From: Methylomonas lenta | GTDB taxonomy: Bacteria > Pseudomonadota > Gammaproteobacteria > Methylococcales > Methylomonadaceae | Direction of reading: 5' to 3' | Length of the DNA: 59,942 nt | NCBI RefSeq assembly: GCF_001644015.1 | Contig: NZ_LUUI01000109.1 | Coordinates: forward strand, 1-59,942 | Shown here: positions 1 through 7,446 of the stretch, piece after piece | How the letters are laid out: every line of letters begins with the position of its first letter | Position numbering within the stretch: position 1 is the first letter of the stretch | Notes under the pieces: model-generated | Database searches by the model: none | Seen by the model: the letters and a program-made list of their open reading frames with translations, nothing else | Told to the model about the DNA's origin: nothing | Translations under genes and position numbers: made by a program

Positions 1-35
1 AATGGCAGTGACGCAGAGCGTGGGAACCATGAGAA

Positions 36-521
36 TCATTGCCGCGAAAGCGCCTCAACCTGTGCTTGCGCAACTGGGTGCCCCAACGAAGCCGCCTTGG
101 CTATCCACATCAAAGCCAGTGTTTCATCTTTAACAAAACCCTCACCGCATAAGTAGCAACGGCCTAACCAATGCATGGCATCGGGGAAATTCTGTTTGGC
201 GGCCAACTCCAGCCAATACGCCGCACTTTTGGCTTTGCCATGTATTAAAAACAGCAAGGCTAAATCGGTTTGCGCAGGCGCATCGCCGGCATCGGCCGCT
301 TTTAGCAACTCAATATCATCAGCTGACAACGGAATACACAAATCTGCTTCTATCGATTTTAAATAAATCAGGGTTTTATTAGAAGCAGTGTTATCGCTCA
401 CACACTGCAAACTACCATCCGCCACTCGCCGCCGAATAGTGCGTTCGCTCCATTCGGTTAAGGTCATCGCGGCTTGCAGGCTGATGCTGGCTGATTTTTT
501 TCGGCTTAAGTTAAGTAGCAT
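36..521 (-). CDS. Sel1-repeat protein with N-terminal HTH-like segment
   Basis: A 161-residue protein with two parts. Residues about 15-60 look like a small winged-helix/excisionase-type fold (TEWSERTIRRRVADGSLQ resembles a recognition helix plus wing). Residues about 75-160 carry Sel1-type TPR repeats, seen as AAYWLELAAKQNFPDAMHWLG and ALMWIAKAASLGHPVAQ. Sel1 repeats normally mediate protein-protein contacts. No signal peptide is visible, so a cytoplasmic adaptor or regulator is likely. It is divergent from the pilin gene, separated by about 240 bases that hold the pilin promoter. A role in pilus regulation is only suggested by this position. Family assignment is fairly sure, function is not known. 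Confidence 0.75.
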   Translation of the reverse strand: MLLNLSRKKSASISLQAAMTLTEWSERTIRRRVADGSLQCVSDNTASNKTLIYLKSIEADLCIPLSADDIELLKAADAGDAPAQTDLALLFLIHGKAKSAAYWLELAAKQNFPDAMHWLGRCYLCGEGFVKDETLALMWIAKAASLGHPVAQAQVEALSRQ

Positions 522-617
522 AGATTTGGCAGGGTTTTTTAACCGGCATTTTTTCAGTGGCAGAGTTATTTCTCAAGCAAAGTTTAATCACAACCATAGT
601 TCATCCCGGCTAAAAAA

Positions 618-639
618 CCACTCACGCTGAGGTGATTGG
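618..639. terminator. Possible hairpin terminator upstream of pilA
   Basis: CCACTCAC and GTGATTGG form an 8-bp stem with one mismatch around the loop GCTGAG. On the minus strand the stem is followed directly by six T; on the plus strand by CGTTTTT. It could insulate the pilin promoter from read-through in either direction. Weak evidence. Confidence 0.35.
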
Positions 640-707
640 CGTTTTTAATACAAAGTAGTCCAGTAAAACCAGTAACTTAAAAAACAATAACCAGCCAATC
701 AAACATT

Positions 708-724
708 CTGGCACGCATGCTGCA
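708..724 (+). promoter_or_regulatory. Sigma-54 (RpoN) promoter of the pilin gene
   Basis: The sequence CTGGCACGCATGCTGCA matches the -24/-12 consensus TGGCACG-N4-TTGC. The invariant GG (710-711) and GC (722-723) are 10 bases apart, as required. Transcription would start near 735, about 30 bases before the pilin ATG. Type IV pilins of gammaproteobacteria are typically RpoN-dependent and activated by PilS/PilR; no activator site was identified here. Confidence 0.85.
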
Positions 725-764
725 TTACTGTTTTCGATGTTTTCAACCTACAGAGGATTCAAAA

Positions 765-1196
765 ATGAACACACTACCTATGAAAAAAGTACAACAAGGT
801 TTTACCTTAATCGAATTAATGATCGTAGTTGCGATCATCGGTATCTTGGCAGCGGTGGCGATTCCGGCTTATCAAGATTATTTGGCCAGAGCTCAAGCAG
901 CTGAAGCAGCATCACTATTGGGCGGTTTGAAGACTGGCATTGCAGAGTATTATTCTACGAATGGCTCTGTTCCAGATGTAACATCAGATTTAGGGTCACC
1001 CGTTCTATTCGGTAAATATGTCTCTAAGATTGAAAACCCTAGTAATTCAACTGACATTGTAGCTACATTTAAATCTGCTAGCGTAAACGCTAAACTGCAA
1101 GGACTAACAGTTACCATGACGTTCAATACAAATGGACAATTCACATGGGACTGCGGAACCATTCCAACAGCTGTGCAACCCAGTGTTTGTAAATAA
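765..1196 (+). CDS. pilA: Type IV major pilin (PilA-like)
   Basis: Major type IV pilin, 143 residues as prepilin. The class III leader is short ([12 protein letters not shown]), cut by PilD before F, and the mature N-terminus [20 protein letters not shown] has Glu5 for assembly and methylation. The hydrophobic helix is followed by a globular domain with a C-terminal disulfide loop, Cys130 to Cys142. The ATG at 765 was chosen because AGAGG lies 8 bases upstream and the sigma-54 start site is near 735; ATG 780 is a shorter alternative. The gene ends just before a strong terminator. Pili serve twitching, attachment and DNA uptake. Assignment is secure for a type IV pilin; major rather than minor pilin is inferred from promoter and terminator strength. 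Confidence 0.92.
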   Translation: MNTLPMKKVQQGFTLIELMIVVAIIGILAAVAIPAYQDYLARAQAAEAASLLGGLKTGIAEYYSTNGSVPDVTSDLGSPVLFGKYVSKIENPSNSTDIVATFKSASVNAKLQGLTVTMTFNTNGQFTWDCGTIPTAVQPSVCK

Positions 1197-1205
1197 AATT
1201 AACTC

Positions 1206-3149
1206 GTGCTTGATCTTACGAGCATAAAACCAAGACCCCTGCTGATGCAGGGGTTTTTTTTGATCTTAATCACAATCGTTTATTACTGGATAAGTCTGCC
1301 CGGCTTAGCCGGTGGCTTTATTCTGGACGACCAGCCCAATTTAGAAGGCTTGGATCAGGCATATGCCAACCATCAACTATCCCAATTCATCTTTAGCGGC
1401 ATCGCCAGTGAATTAGGCCGCCCAATCAGCTTATTTTCCTTTGCTTTGCAAGCCGAACACTGGCCTAGCAATCCCTACCCTTTCAAACTCGCCAGCCTGT
1501 GCATACACATTGCCAACGCCTACCTGGTTTATGTTTGCTGCTATTTAATCGGCCAAATCAAAAACTGGCCGCAACGCAGCATATTTTTGTTTGCCGGCAC
1601 GGTTTTTAGCTTATGGTTATTTCATCCGCTTAATATCAGCACGGTATTTTATGTCGTGCAACGCATGGTGTTATTGGCAGGCTTTTTTTCTTTGCTGGGG
1701 GTTATCAGCTTCCTCTGGAGCATCAAACACTATCAACAGCGACCATCCAAATTTTACTTAGTCATAGCTACATTAGGCATGGCTATCACCTATGTATTAG
1801 GCATACTCTCCAAAGAAAACGCCATCCTGACAGGCTTAATGCTGAGCGTACTGTATGTGTTTTTACTACGTAAGCAATGCGGCAACAAGCTATGGGACGC
1901 CTGGGTGATTATTTTTGGCATACTGCCCTCTTTACTGGTGCTGGGCTATTTATGCCTGCATATCGCGCAACACACCCGACCCGATTTTGGCCCTTTTGAG
2001 CGCTTATTAACCGAATCGGTTATTTTGCAGGACTACCTGGATAAAATCCTGCTACCAACACCGAGAAAGCTGAACATTTTTAACGACGGCTTTCCGGTTT
2101 ACAAGAATCTCTTCGACTCAACTGCCACCATAATATCGGTCAGCTTTTGGCTGGCTTTATCTGCCCTGGCTTTGATTTTAAGAAAGCGCGCAGCATTTTT
2201 TGCCTTTGGCGTGTTTTGGTTTTTAAGCGGACACTTGCTGGAATCCAGCATTTTTGGTCTGGAATTGTATTTTGAGCATCGTAATTATCTGCCTAGCCTT
2301 GGCATCCTGATCGGCATCGTCGGCACCGTCATAGAGTTAAACCTTAAAGCCATAGATTTTTCAAATACCACTAAAAAATGGCTGAATTATGCATCAACAG
2401 GCTTGTTGTTTAGCTTGGCAACCGGTTATGTGTTGATCTATGGCGCCGAAATATCGACTTGGCGCAGTCCCGGTGCGTTGGCTATTTCTGCATTAACAGA
2501 ACGCCCTGAATCAATACGCGCCTATCAGGATGCGGCTTCTTCATTTACAAATGCGGGTGATTTTGCTCACGCCTCTTTAATATTACAAAGTGTCGAAAAA
2601 AAGTGGCCAGGTTTTCCAGGCACCTATAGTCAAATAATTTTGTTACATTGCTTCGACAAACATGTGACTTTACCCAATCATTCCGCGATTGAACAACGCT
2701 TAGCAAGCGGCCGGTTTGACCGAGGCACTATTGACGCTTGGCATCAGATATTGGACCTTAAGAAAAATGGTATTTGCCCCGATCTTACTTGGGCGTATTA
2801 CCAAGAGTTGGTCGAGCTTTTAATCAACAATAAAAATTACGGCAGCCAAAAAGACGATTTTGTGGTGTTACTGGCGCTTAGTTTTAATGCCAACCGCCAA
2901 TTTAACGAAGCCGCCGCTGCATTAGATAAATTCCCCGAAAACCGGGCAACGCTGGACTTCTTGATCTTAAAAGCCCAGTTTTACGCCATGGCTGGTAAAA
3001 AACAGGAAAGCCTGCATATACTAGAACGCGCTAAAAACAAATTCAGCAATAACTTAAAAGTTTGGTTGCCTAGGCAAGATCAATTGGAAAGACTGCAAAA
3101 ACAAGTGCTAGATAGCGTAAAAACAGAACAAGGCAAAGTTGAACGTTAA
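1206..3149 (+). CDS. GT-C-like multipass membrane protein with TPR C-terminus (putative pilin glycosyltransferase)
   Basis: About 630-647 residues. The first ~430 residues contain some ten hydrophobic segments; after the first one comes GGFILDDQPNL, an acidic DD motif in the first outer loop as in GT-C glycosyltransferases (TMTC, TfpW and PglL-like families). The remaining ~200 residues are TPR-like helical pairs, probably periplasmic. The position directly after a pilin is typical of dedicated pilin glycosyltransferases such as TfpW, so O-glycosylation of this pilin is a reasonable inference but is not shown. Start is uncertain: GTG 1206, ATG 1245 and TTG 1260 are in frame; the first two overlap the pilin terminator, while TTG 1260 has CAGGGG six bases upstream. 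A 100-bp repeat begins just after the stop. Confidence 0.65.
   Translation: MLDLTSIKPRPLLMQGFFLILITIVYYWISLPGLAGGFILDDQPNLEGLDQAYANHQLSQFIFSGIASELGRPISLFSFALQAEHWPSNPYPFKLASLCIHIANAYLVYVCCYLIGQIKNWPQRSIFLFAGTVFSLWLFHPLNISTVFYVVQRMVLLAGFFSLLGVISFLWSIKHYQQRPSKFYLVIATLGMAITYVLGILSKENAILTGLMLSVLYVFLLRKQCGNKLWDAWVIIFGILPSLLVLGYLCLHIAQHTRPDFGPFERLLTESVILQDYLDKILLPTPRKLNIFNDGFPVYKNLFDSTATIISVSFWLALSALALILRKRAAFFAFGVFWFLSGHLLESSIFGLELYFEHRNYLPSLGILIGIVGTVIELNLKAIDFSNTTKKWLNYASTGLLFSLATGYVLIYGAEISTWRSPGALAISALTERPESIRAYQDAASSFTNAGDFAHASLILQSVEKKWPGFPGTYSQIILLHCFDKHVTLPNHSAIEQRLASGRFDRGTIDAWHQILDLKKNGICPDLTWAYYQELVELLINNKNYGSQKDDFVVLLALSFNANRQFNEAAAALDKFPENRATLDFLILKAQFYAMAGKKQESLHILERAKNKFSNNLKVWLPRQDQLERLQKQVLDSVKTEQGKVER
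1236..1261 (+). terminator. Rho-independent terminator after pilA
   Basis: CCCCTGC (1236-1242), loop TGAT, GCAGGGG (1247-1253), then eight T (1254-1261). A textbook intrinsic terminator 40 bases after the pilin stop. It lies inside, or immediately before, the N-terminal coding part of the next gene, so downstream expression may depend on read-through. Confidence 0.9.
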
Positions 3150-3154
3150 GCCAA

Positions 3155-3254
3155 AGCCGGACGGGTTTTGTAAACCCGTTCGTAACGTTTTACGCCACCA
3201 AGAGCCGATCCAGGCATAAAACGTAAGCGACGGGGTTTACGCGCCGGGGACGTT
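3155..3254 (+). repeat. Palindromic ~100-bp repeat, copy 1
   Basis: First of three similar copies in the same orientation. It begins with the hairpin ACGGGTTT-TGT-AAACCCGT, then CGTAA-CGTT-TTACG, then a conserved core (CCACCAAGAGCC, ATCCAGGCAT, CGTAAGCGACGGGG). Its right end diverges from the other copies and lacks the AAACTCCCGTCG arm. It starts only a few bases after the stop of the GT-C gene and lies upstream of parD. Looks like a REP/MITE-type element; no transposase is nearby. Confidence 0.8.
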
Positions 3255-3356
3255 TTGATCTATAAAACCTTGGGTTTTGGAATAAAAAGAAGTTATGGCG
3301 TTTGTATTGTTGGTGTATTATTGCATCATATGCGCACCTAAGTTGGAGGCTAAAAA

Positions 3357-3608
3357 ATGACCAGACAAAGCATTTCAATCACCGCACCAAATGATCATTG
3401 GCTCAAAGCTCAAGTTGAAAATGAGGAATATGCCAGCAAAAGTGAAGTGGTCAACGACCTGATCCGAAAAGCACGGGCGCAACAAGATGAAATTGAATGG
3501 ATACGCGCTAAGCTGATTAAAGCCGAGCAAAGCGGATTTACAGACGAATCACCCGCCGAAATCCTCACAGCCTTTAAGGAAGAAGCTCGGCGTAATGGGG
3601 ACTTATAA
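3357..3608 (+). CDS. parD: ParD-like ribbon-helix-helix antitoxin
   Basis: An 83-residue antitoxin of the ParD/CC2985 type. The N-terminal half (SISITAPNDHWLKAQV, then EYASKSEVVNDLIRKA) is a ribbon-helix-helix DNA-binding domain. The C-terminal half is the charged toxin-binding tail. TTGGAGG lies 7 bases before the ATG. Such antitoxins bind their own promoter and neutralise ParE, a gyrase poison. Its stop overlaps the start of the parE remnant by 14 bases, the usual parDE arrangement. As that toxin is broken, this antitoxin is probably an orphan; it may still act as a repressor or neutralise related toxins. Confidence 0.88.
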   Translation: MTRQSISITAPNDHWLKAQVENEEYASKSEVVNDLIRKARAQQDEIEWIRAKLIKAEQSGFTDESPAEILTAFKEEARRNGDL

Positions 3609-3708
3609 ACTTTCGAATGAAGCCCAAGCCGATAAATACTATTATGATTTTATAGCCCGCTTTGAAAAAATCGCCGAACAACCCTACAAGGCCGGACGGG
3701 TTTTGTAA
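3595..3708 (+). pseudogene. parE: Remnant of ParE toxin, internally deleted and cut by repeat copy 2
   Basis: Reading from ATG 3595 gives MGTYKLS followed by NEAQADKYYYDF and ARFEKIAEQPY, then the frame enters repeat copy 2 and stops at 3706. In the ParE family the segment GTYKLSKEAEADL is normally separated from GEAQADKYY by about 20 residues, and EQPY is followed by some 40 more residues carrying the catalytic-site region. This copy therefore has an internal deletion and has lost its C-terminal half to the repeat. It is about 37 codons against about 95-100 usual. Almost certainly inactive. Confidence 0.8.
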
Positions 3709-3793
3709 ACCCGCTCGTAAAGTTTTACATCACCAAGAGCCAATCCAGGCATGAAGCGTAAGCGACGGGGCTGCAAACTCCCGTCGCGCCGAG
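3690..3793 (+). repeat. Palindromic ~100-bp repeat, copy 2
   Basis: Same element as at 3155, with the full right end: CGACGGG (gctgcaaact) CCCGTCG forms a 7-bp stem. The left hairpin is CGGGTTT-TGT-AAACCCG and the middle one GTAAA-GT-TTTAC. Its left edge lies inside the ParE coding sequence, right after the codons for EQPY, and it ends 3 bases before the stop of the convergent wzm gene. Confidence 0.85.
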
Positions 3794-3795
3794 AT

Positions 3796-4638
3796 TTATG
3801 CTCTTTCCGCAACTCTAGGCATGGTGATATGAAATACTCGCCATCCCACAAAGAACAATATTACCGATAAAGCCAGGGTTGCAATCAGTGGCGTAGAGAA
3901 CTCGATGCCCTGCCCCGCCAATAAGTCTTGCGTAGTAATTAATAAAGGACTGAAGGGGTTCAAATAATTAACCACATCAAAAGGCTCGCGCACTGGTGGT
4001 GGATATAAAATAGGCGCTAAAAACATGCCGAAGGTGAGCAACATACTGATCGCATTGCCCGCATCGCGTAGCACCAGATTAATGATCGCCATGAAAAACC
4101 CGACGCCGACCGCCATTAATATAATGGCCAACAATACTAGCGGAATAGCGATTGCATGCCAGGACGGTGTAAAACCAAACCAGATAAACACAATGATCAC
4201 TGGCAGCAGGCGAATTAGAAAATCAACCACGCCCTGCCCGACTGCTGCGATAACCAAAGCCTCTTTTGGAAAGTTTATTTTGGTCACCAGCGAGCCAGCA
4301 TTAACCAAACTATTGGTGCAACCGACCAGACAACTGGAAAACAATTGCCAAACCGAGATACTCCATAAGGCATGAATCACATACGGCAAGGCGGTTTCGC
4401 CCATATCAAACACCCGATGCCTGGATAAAAAAGTAAAAATAGCGACGGTAACGATTTGCGGCAACACCGCCCATAGATAACCAAAAATGGATTGGCGGTA
4501 GCGGACGGAGAAATCCCGAATCATCAAACGCCAAATCAACTCGCGGCTTTGCCATAATTCGTTAAACATGGCAAACCAGGCTTGGTTATTGATAGCACGC
4601 GAGGTATAGACGGTGACTTTTTCGGCTGTTGTTTTCAT
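3796..4638 (-). CDS. wzm: ABC-2 polysaccharide export permease (Wzm-like)
   Basis: A 280-residue integral membrane protein of the ABC-2 permease family (Wzm, KpsM, TagG). After a cytoplasmic N-terminus ending in LIWRLMIRDFSVRYRQSIFG, a typical amphipathic interface helix, six membrane segments follow. It would form the inner-membrane channel that exports a finished polysaccharide with the Wzt ATPase. Unusually, its partner wzt (8197) is on the opposite strand more than 3.5 kb away, instead of directly downstream. The intervening DNA holds three toxin-antitoxin modules, an unknown gene and a broken wzt. Direct repeats lie on both sides (3690 and 4755). Family is secure; substrate is inferred from neighbours. 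Confidence 0.9.
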   Translation of the reverse strand: MKTTAEKVTVYTSRAINNQAWFAMFNELWQSRELIWRLMIRDFSVRYRQSIFGYLWAVLPQIVTVAIFTFLSRHRVFDMGETALPYVIHALWSISVWQLFSSCLVGCTNSLVNAGSLVTKINFPKEALVIAAVGQGVVDFLIRLLPVIIVFIWFGFTPSWHAIAIPLVLLAIILMAVGVGFFMAIINLVLRDAGNAISMLLTFGMFLAPILYPPPVREPFDVVNYLNPFSPLLITTQDLLAGQGIEFSTPLIATLALSVILFFVGWRVFHITMPRVAERA

Positions 4639-4754
4639 GGCAGGCGTATTTCGGATGATTTATCTATTGTATGCTAGATAGAATAGCTTTTTTTAACGCC
4701 GACGTTTTGGAACCGGCGACATGGCTAAGCGATCGGTAGGGCATAAATAGCAAA

Positions 4755-4858
4755 GCTAGAAGGGTTTTGTAAAACCCGTCCGTAAAGTTTTACATCACCA
4801 AGGCCCAACTCAGGCATGAAACGTAAGCGACGGGGTTACAAACTCCCGTCGCACCGAG
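4755..4858 (+). repeat. Palindromic ~100-bp repeat, copy 3
   Basis: Third copy, same orientation: GGGTTTT-GT-AAAACCC, then GTAAAGTTTTAC, the core CATCACCAAGGCCCAACTC, CGTAAGCGACGGGG, and CTCCCGTCGCACCGAG at the right end. It lies upstream of the divergent wzm gene and 21 bases before the PIN toxin gene, so copies 2 and 3 bracket wzm as direct repeats. Confidence 0.85.
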
Positions 4859-4879
4859 AACACGACGGAACATTAGCTG

Positions 4880-5326
4880 ATGAAAATCTATCTTGATATG
4901 TGCTGCTTTAATCGACCTTATGACGACCAAACTCAGTCGCGGATTCGCATCGAAACGGAAGCTAAAATTGTGATTCAACAAAAGATCAAGGACGGTGAGC
5001 ATGGACTCCTGTGGTCCTCAATTCTCGATTTTGAATGTTCGAAAAACCCGTTCCTAGAACATCGAATCGCCATACTCAAATGGCGAAACATAGCATCTAC
5101 CGTGATTATGATCGATGACAGCATCATTGCACGAGCCACAAACCTAATGAAGCTGGGCGTTCATAAATACGATGCTTTGCATGTGGCTTGTTCCATTGCA
5201 AGCGGCGCAGAACTTTTCGTAACAACAGATGATCGATTACTAAAATATTTACGCGTGGCTGATGATACATTGGCACTGTTACCGCAAAATGCCTTGGCTT
5301 ATATGGAGAATTGGTATGAAAACTGA
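4880..5326 (+). CDS. PIN-domain toxin (VapC-like ribonuclease)
   Basis: A 148-residue PIN-domain protein. Acidic metal-binding positions are visible: Asp6 in MKIYLDMCCF, a Glu in ILDFECS, Asp98 in YDALHVA, and Asp117/Asp118 in TTDDRLL. PIN toxins cleave RNA with Mg2+ or Mn2+. There is no antitoxin upstream, as repeat copy 3 occupies that place. The small gene that overlaps its 3' end by 11 bases is the likely antitoxin, giving a toxin-first order. The ribosome-binding site is weak (CGGA about 11 bases upstream). Family is clear; the RNA target is unknown. Confidence 0.85.
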   Translation: MKIYLDMCCFNRPYDDQTQSRIRIETEAKIVIQQKIKDGEHGLLWSSILDFECSKNPFLEHRIAILKWRNIASTVIMIDDSIIARATNLMKLGVHKYDALHVACSIASGAELFVTTDDRLLKYLRVADDTLALLPQNALAYMENWYEN

Positions 5327-5534
5327 AACCGAAATACGCATGGATGGGATGAATGCATTGATACAGGCATTGGGCTTGGTCGAAACCGAACGCTTTTTAA
5401 TGGCAATATCCCGCGAACGGTTTAACTACACTGAATGGCGGCACACTGGATTACCGGATTTACCCATAGAGGAACTAGCCCGATTAGCGAACCTCGAAGC
5501 GGAAAAAAACGCACAACTATTCTGTGAAAAATAG
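5316..5534 (+). CDS. Putative antitoxin partner of the upstream PIN toxin
   Basis: A 72-residue acidic protein starting at ATG 5316 inside the end of the PIN gene, so the two are translationally coupled. It resembles small proteins found next to PIN toxins of this type: an N-terminal helix (RMDGMNALIQALGLVETERF), then a segment of the form FNYTEWRHTGLPDLPIEELA. No DNA-binding fold is recognisable. Its role as antitoxin rests on size, coupling and family memory rather than a named domain. Confidence 0.65.
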   Translation: MKTETEIRMDGMNALIQALGLVETERFLMAISRERFNYTEWRHTGLPDLPIEELARLANLEAEKNAQLFCEK

Positions 5535-5621
5535 CGCCCATTCAACAAACAAGTACAAGACGGACAAGTCGCTAACCATCGCCTATGGCCGAAAGAAGCG
5601 CAATGATGGAGGATTATTAAA

Positions 5622-6242
5622 ATGGGGATGTTTGATTCGCTCAACATCGAACTGGATGGTCGGGAATTGGAAATCCAGACTAAACGTTTCGAATGCATAC
5701 TGGAGACCTACCGTCCGGGCGACTGGATCGCCGGCGCAACTTCGGGAATAGCGGTTTATTTCGATATTTTGCACCTCGATGCTGATGGCAAACTTGTTTA
5801 TAGCGCGAACGACGCGCGAGTGCGTACACTGACATTATTTGTCGTTATTGCACAAGGCGTCTTTGTGACTTATCAGTTGTGTGATGGTGAGTCGAAACCT
5901 GAAGCAATAGCCCAGAGGGTACGGCAATTACGGGAGGAATGGCGCGATTCGGTTCGCCTGCAAAGCGTTCTGGTGGAAGCACTGCAAACCAAACAGCAGC
6001 AGATTCGATTATTGCAAGCGCGGCTCAATCGCGCGGCAGCGATTATCGACAGTGCACGGCGACTACGGAGCGGTGATCCGATTGATGGGGTTTTCGATCG
6101 CTTTCGCGAGGAAACGCAACGCTTGATCAAAGGAGAAGAGCCACTGGAAGTGGTGGCCTGGGTATTGACGAATGAAGAGGCAGACTCCGGTTTATTTCAC
6201 GATAACGCCCGTTCCGATCCATTGGCCGAATACCGGCTCTGA
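5622..6242 (+). CDS. Hypothetical protein with central coiled coil
   Basis: A 206-residue protein that I do not recognise. GGAGG lies 9 bases before the ATG, supporting the start. Residues 1-95 look like a compact alpha/beta domain that opens with MGMFDSLNIELDG. Residues about 95-150 are strongly helical and charged (QTKQQQIRLLQARLNRAAAI), likely a coiled coil. The C-terminus is acidic. It has no signal peptide or membrane segment. It sits between two PIN modules in the same orientation, so it may be cargo of the same mobile region. No partner gene is obvious. Real gene judged from ribosome site, length and codon use. Confidence 0.6.
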   Translation: MGMFDSLNIELDGRELEIQTKRFECILETYRPGDWIAGATSGIAVYFDILHLDADGKLVYSANDARVRTLTLFVVIAQGVFVTYQLCDGESKPEAIAQRVRQLREEWRDSVRLQSVLVEALQTKQQQIRLLQARLNRAAAIIDSARRLRSGDPIDGVFDRFREETQRLIKGEEPLEVVAWVLTNEEADSGLFHDNARSDPLAEYRL

Positions 6243-6477
6243 ACTTCGCGCATTTACAAGCTCTTTGTTTGGGAATGAGGCACAAAAAGCAACGATTTCT
6301 TGAAACCGGCAAGATAAAAATGGAACTATTAATCCCTTTCAACAAGCGCGACAGCAAAAAGTATTTCAGCAAACTTTTTTTGATGATTGAGCCAATTCGG
6401 AGCCATTACCAATGGTCGGGCGGGAAAGAGCAAAACAACGCTTGCCCATCCTGACTACTGACGCTTAGGATAAAACC

Positions 6478-6744
6478 ATGCTAAAAACCATACACGTTGA
6501 GATCGACCCAACCGGACATATCCGCTCCTTGGAGCCGATCCCCTTCAAGTTAGAAGGCAAAGCACTTCTCACATTATTGGAAAGTGATACAAATGAACGC
6601 GATGCGACTATAACCGAAATCAAAGGCCATGCTTCACGCGCGATAAGACTTCTGGCATCTCCACGTTTCCAGCAACGGCCGACAGCTAATCTCGAAGAAA
6701 TGCAACGACACATTAACGCTATTAGAGACGAGTGGAACGACTAA
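6478..6744 (+). CDS. Antitoxin of PIN module (VapB-like position)
   Basis: An 88-residue protein directly upstream of a PIN toxin; its stop TAA overlaps the toxin ATG by one base (TAATG). The N-terminus (MLKTIHVEIDPTGHIRSLEP) is strand-rich and the C-terminal half is helical and charged, as expected for a small antitoxin that wraps around its toxin. It does not show a classic AbrB or ribbon-helix-helix sequence. The role follows from operon position. Confidence 0.7.
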   Translation: MLKTIHVEIDPTGHIRSLEPIPFKLEGKALLTLLESDTNERDATITEIKGHASRAIRLLASPRFQQRPTANLEEMQRHINAIRDEWND

Positions 6745-7154
6745 TGTCTCGACTGGTTTATCTTGACACCTGTTGTGTCATTTATTTACTAGAAGAAGCT
6801 CAACCATTCAGCACTCTAATTCGACAGCATCTTGAAAATAACCTCGATGCCATTTTATGCGTATCCACTTTGGTTCGCCTCGAATCCCTGGTAAAGCCCT
6901 CAATAGATGGCAACCAAGCATTGGTTGAAGATTACGAAATTTTTCTGGCCGAACAACATTGGTTAACCATCGATGACAACGTATTTGCCAAAGCATTAAA
7001 CTTAAGAATAAAACATAAAATAAAGACTCCCGATGCGCTTCACCTGGCAACGGCTATTGAAAATGGCTGTACGGAGTTTTGGACCAATGACAACCGCATG
7101 AACGAAGCGGCTAACCAACTGGCTGTCAATATATTTCAAACGGTTAGCCAATAA
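6744..7154 (+). CDS. vapC: PIN-domain toxin (VapC family)
   Basis: A 136-residue PIN nuclease. Signature acids: Asp8 in RLVYLDTCCVIYLLE, Glu in LVRLESLVKP, Asp in TPDALHLAT, and Asp in FWTNDNRMN. It is coupled to the upstream antitoxin by a one-base TAATG overlap; the ATG at 6744 has GGA about 8 bases before it, which favours it over an upstream GTG at 6732. Predicted site-specific RNase held inactive by its antitoxin. All four acidic positions are present, so it is probably functional. The gene is followed within 12 bases by a broken wzt copy. Confidence 0.88.
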   Translation: MSRLVYLDTCCVIYLLEEAQPFSTLIRQHLENNLDAILCVSTLVRLESLVKPSIDGNQALVEDYEIFLAEQHWLTIDDNVFAKALNLRIKHKIKTPDALHLATAIENGCTEFWTNDNRMNEAANQLAVNIFQTVSQ

Positions 7155-7166
7155 CACGATATTCCC

Positions 7167-7421
7167 ATGCCGAACTCAGACGAAGTTTTAATCAAAGTCG
7201 AAAACGTTAGCAAAAAATTCTGCCGCTCGCTAAAACGGTCTATGCTTTATGGCATGGAAGACATCAGCCGCGACCTGCTGCATTTACCCAACACATCCGA
7301 CAAACTACGCAAAGACGAATTTTGGGCGGTGAATGATGTGTCGTTTGAGGTTAAACGTGGCGAATGTTTGGGCATTAACGGTCGCAATGGGGTAATCCAA
7401 AGTACTGATCACAGAACCTGA
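7167..7421 (+). pseudogene. wzt: Truncated 5' copy of wzt
   Basis: The first ~229 bases match the 5' end of the intact wzt at 8197 almost codon for codon (about 93 % by eye). Similarity starts at the ATG and stops at the Walker A loop: the intact gene reads GIIGRNGAGKST, this one [12 protein letters not shown] and then a stop. Without the P-loop, signature and Walker B motifs it cannot be an ATPase. It is a leftover from recombination or duplication; the UPF0175/DUF3368 module lies between the two copies. Confidence 0.9.
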
Positions 7422-7446
7422 AATCCCAAATAACGGAGAAATAATC

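Noticed and set aside
717-764. In-frame extension of the pilin to position 717
   Set aside because: It overlaps the sigma-54 promoter and lies before the expected transcription start; the ATG at 765 has a good ribosome site and gives a normal leader peptide.
3190-3378. Short minus-strand frame across repeat copy 1
   Set aside because: It is made mostly of the palindromic repeat and has no ribosome site; a similar frame appears in copy 3 for the same reason.
3155-4858. Repeats as integron attC sites
   Set aside because: The copies lack the GTTRRRY/RYYYAAC core sites at their ends, and no integrase gene is present in the window.
6269-6454. Small plus-strand frame between the 206-residue gene and the next antitoxin
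   Set aside because: No ribosome site, no recognisable family, and unusual composition. I see nothing firm in 6243-6477.
7167-7421. Truncated wzt as a functional short regulator
   Set aside because: The frame breaks in the Walker A loop and ends in unrelated residues; a remnant is the simpler reading.
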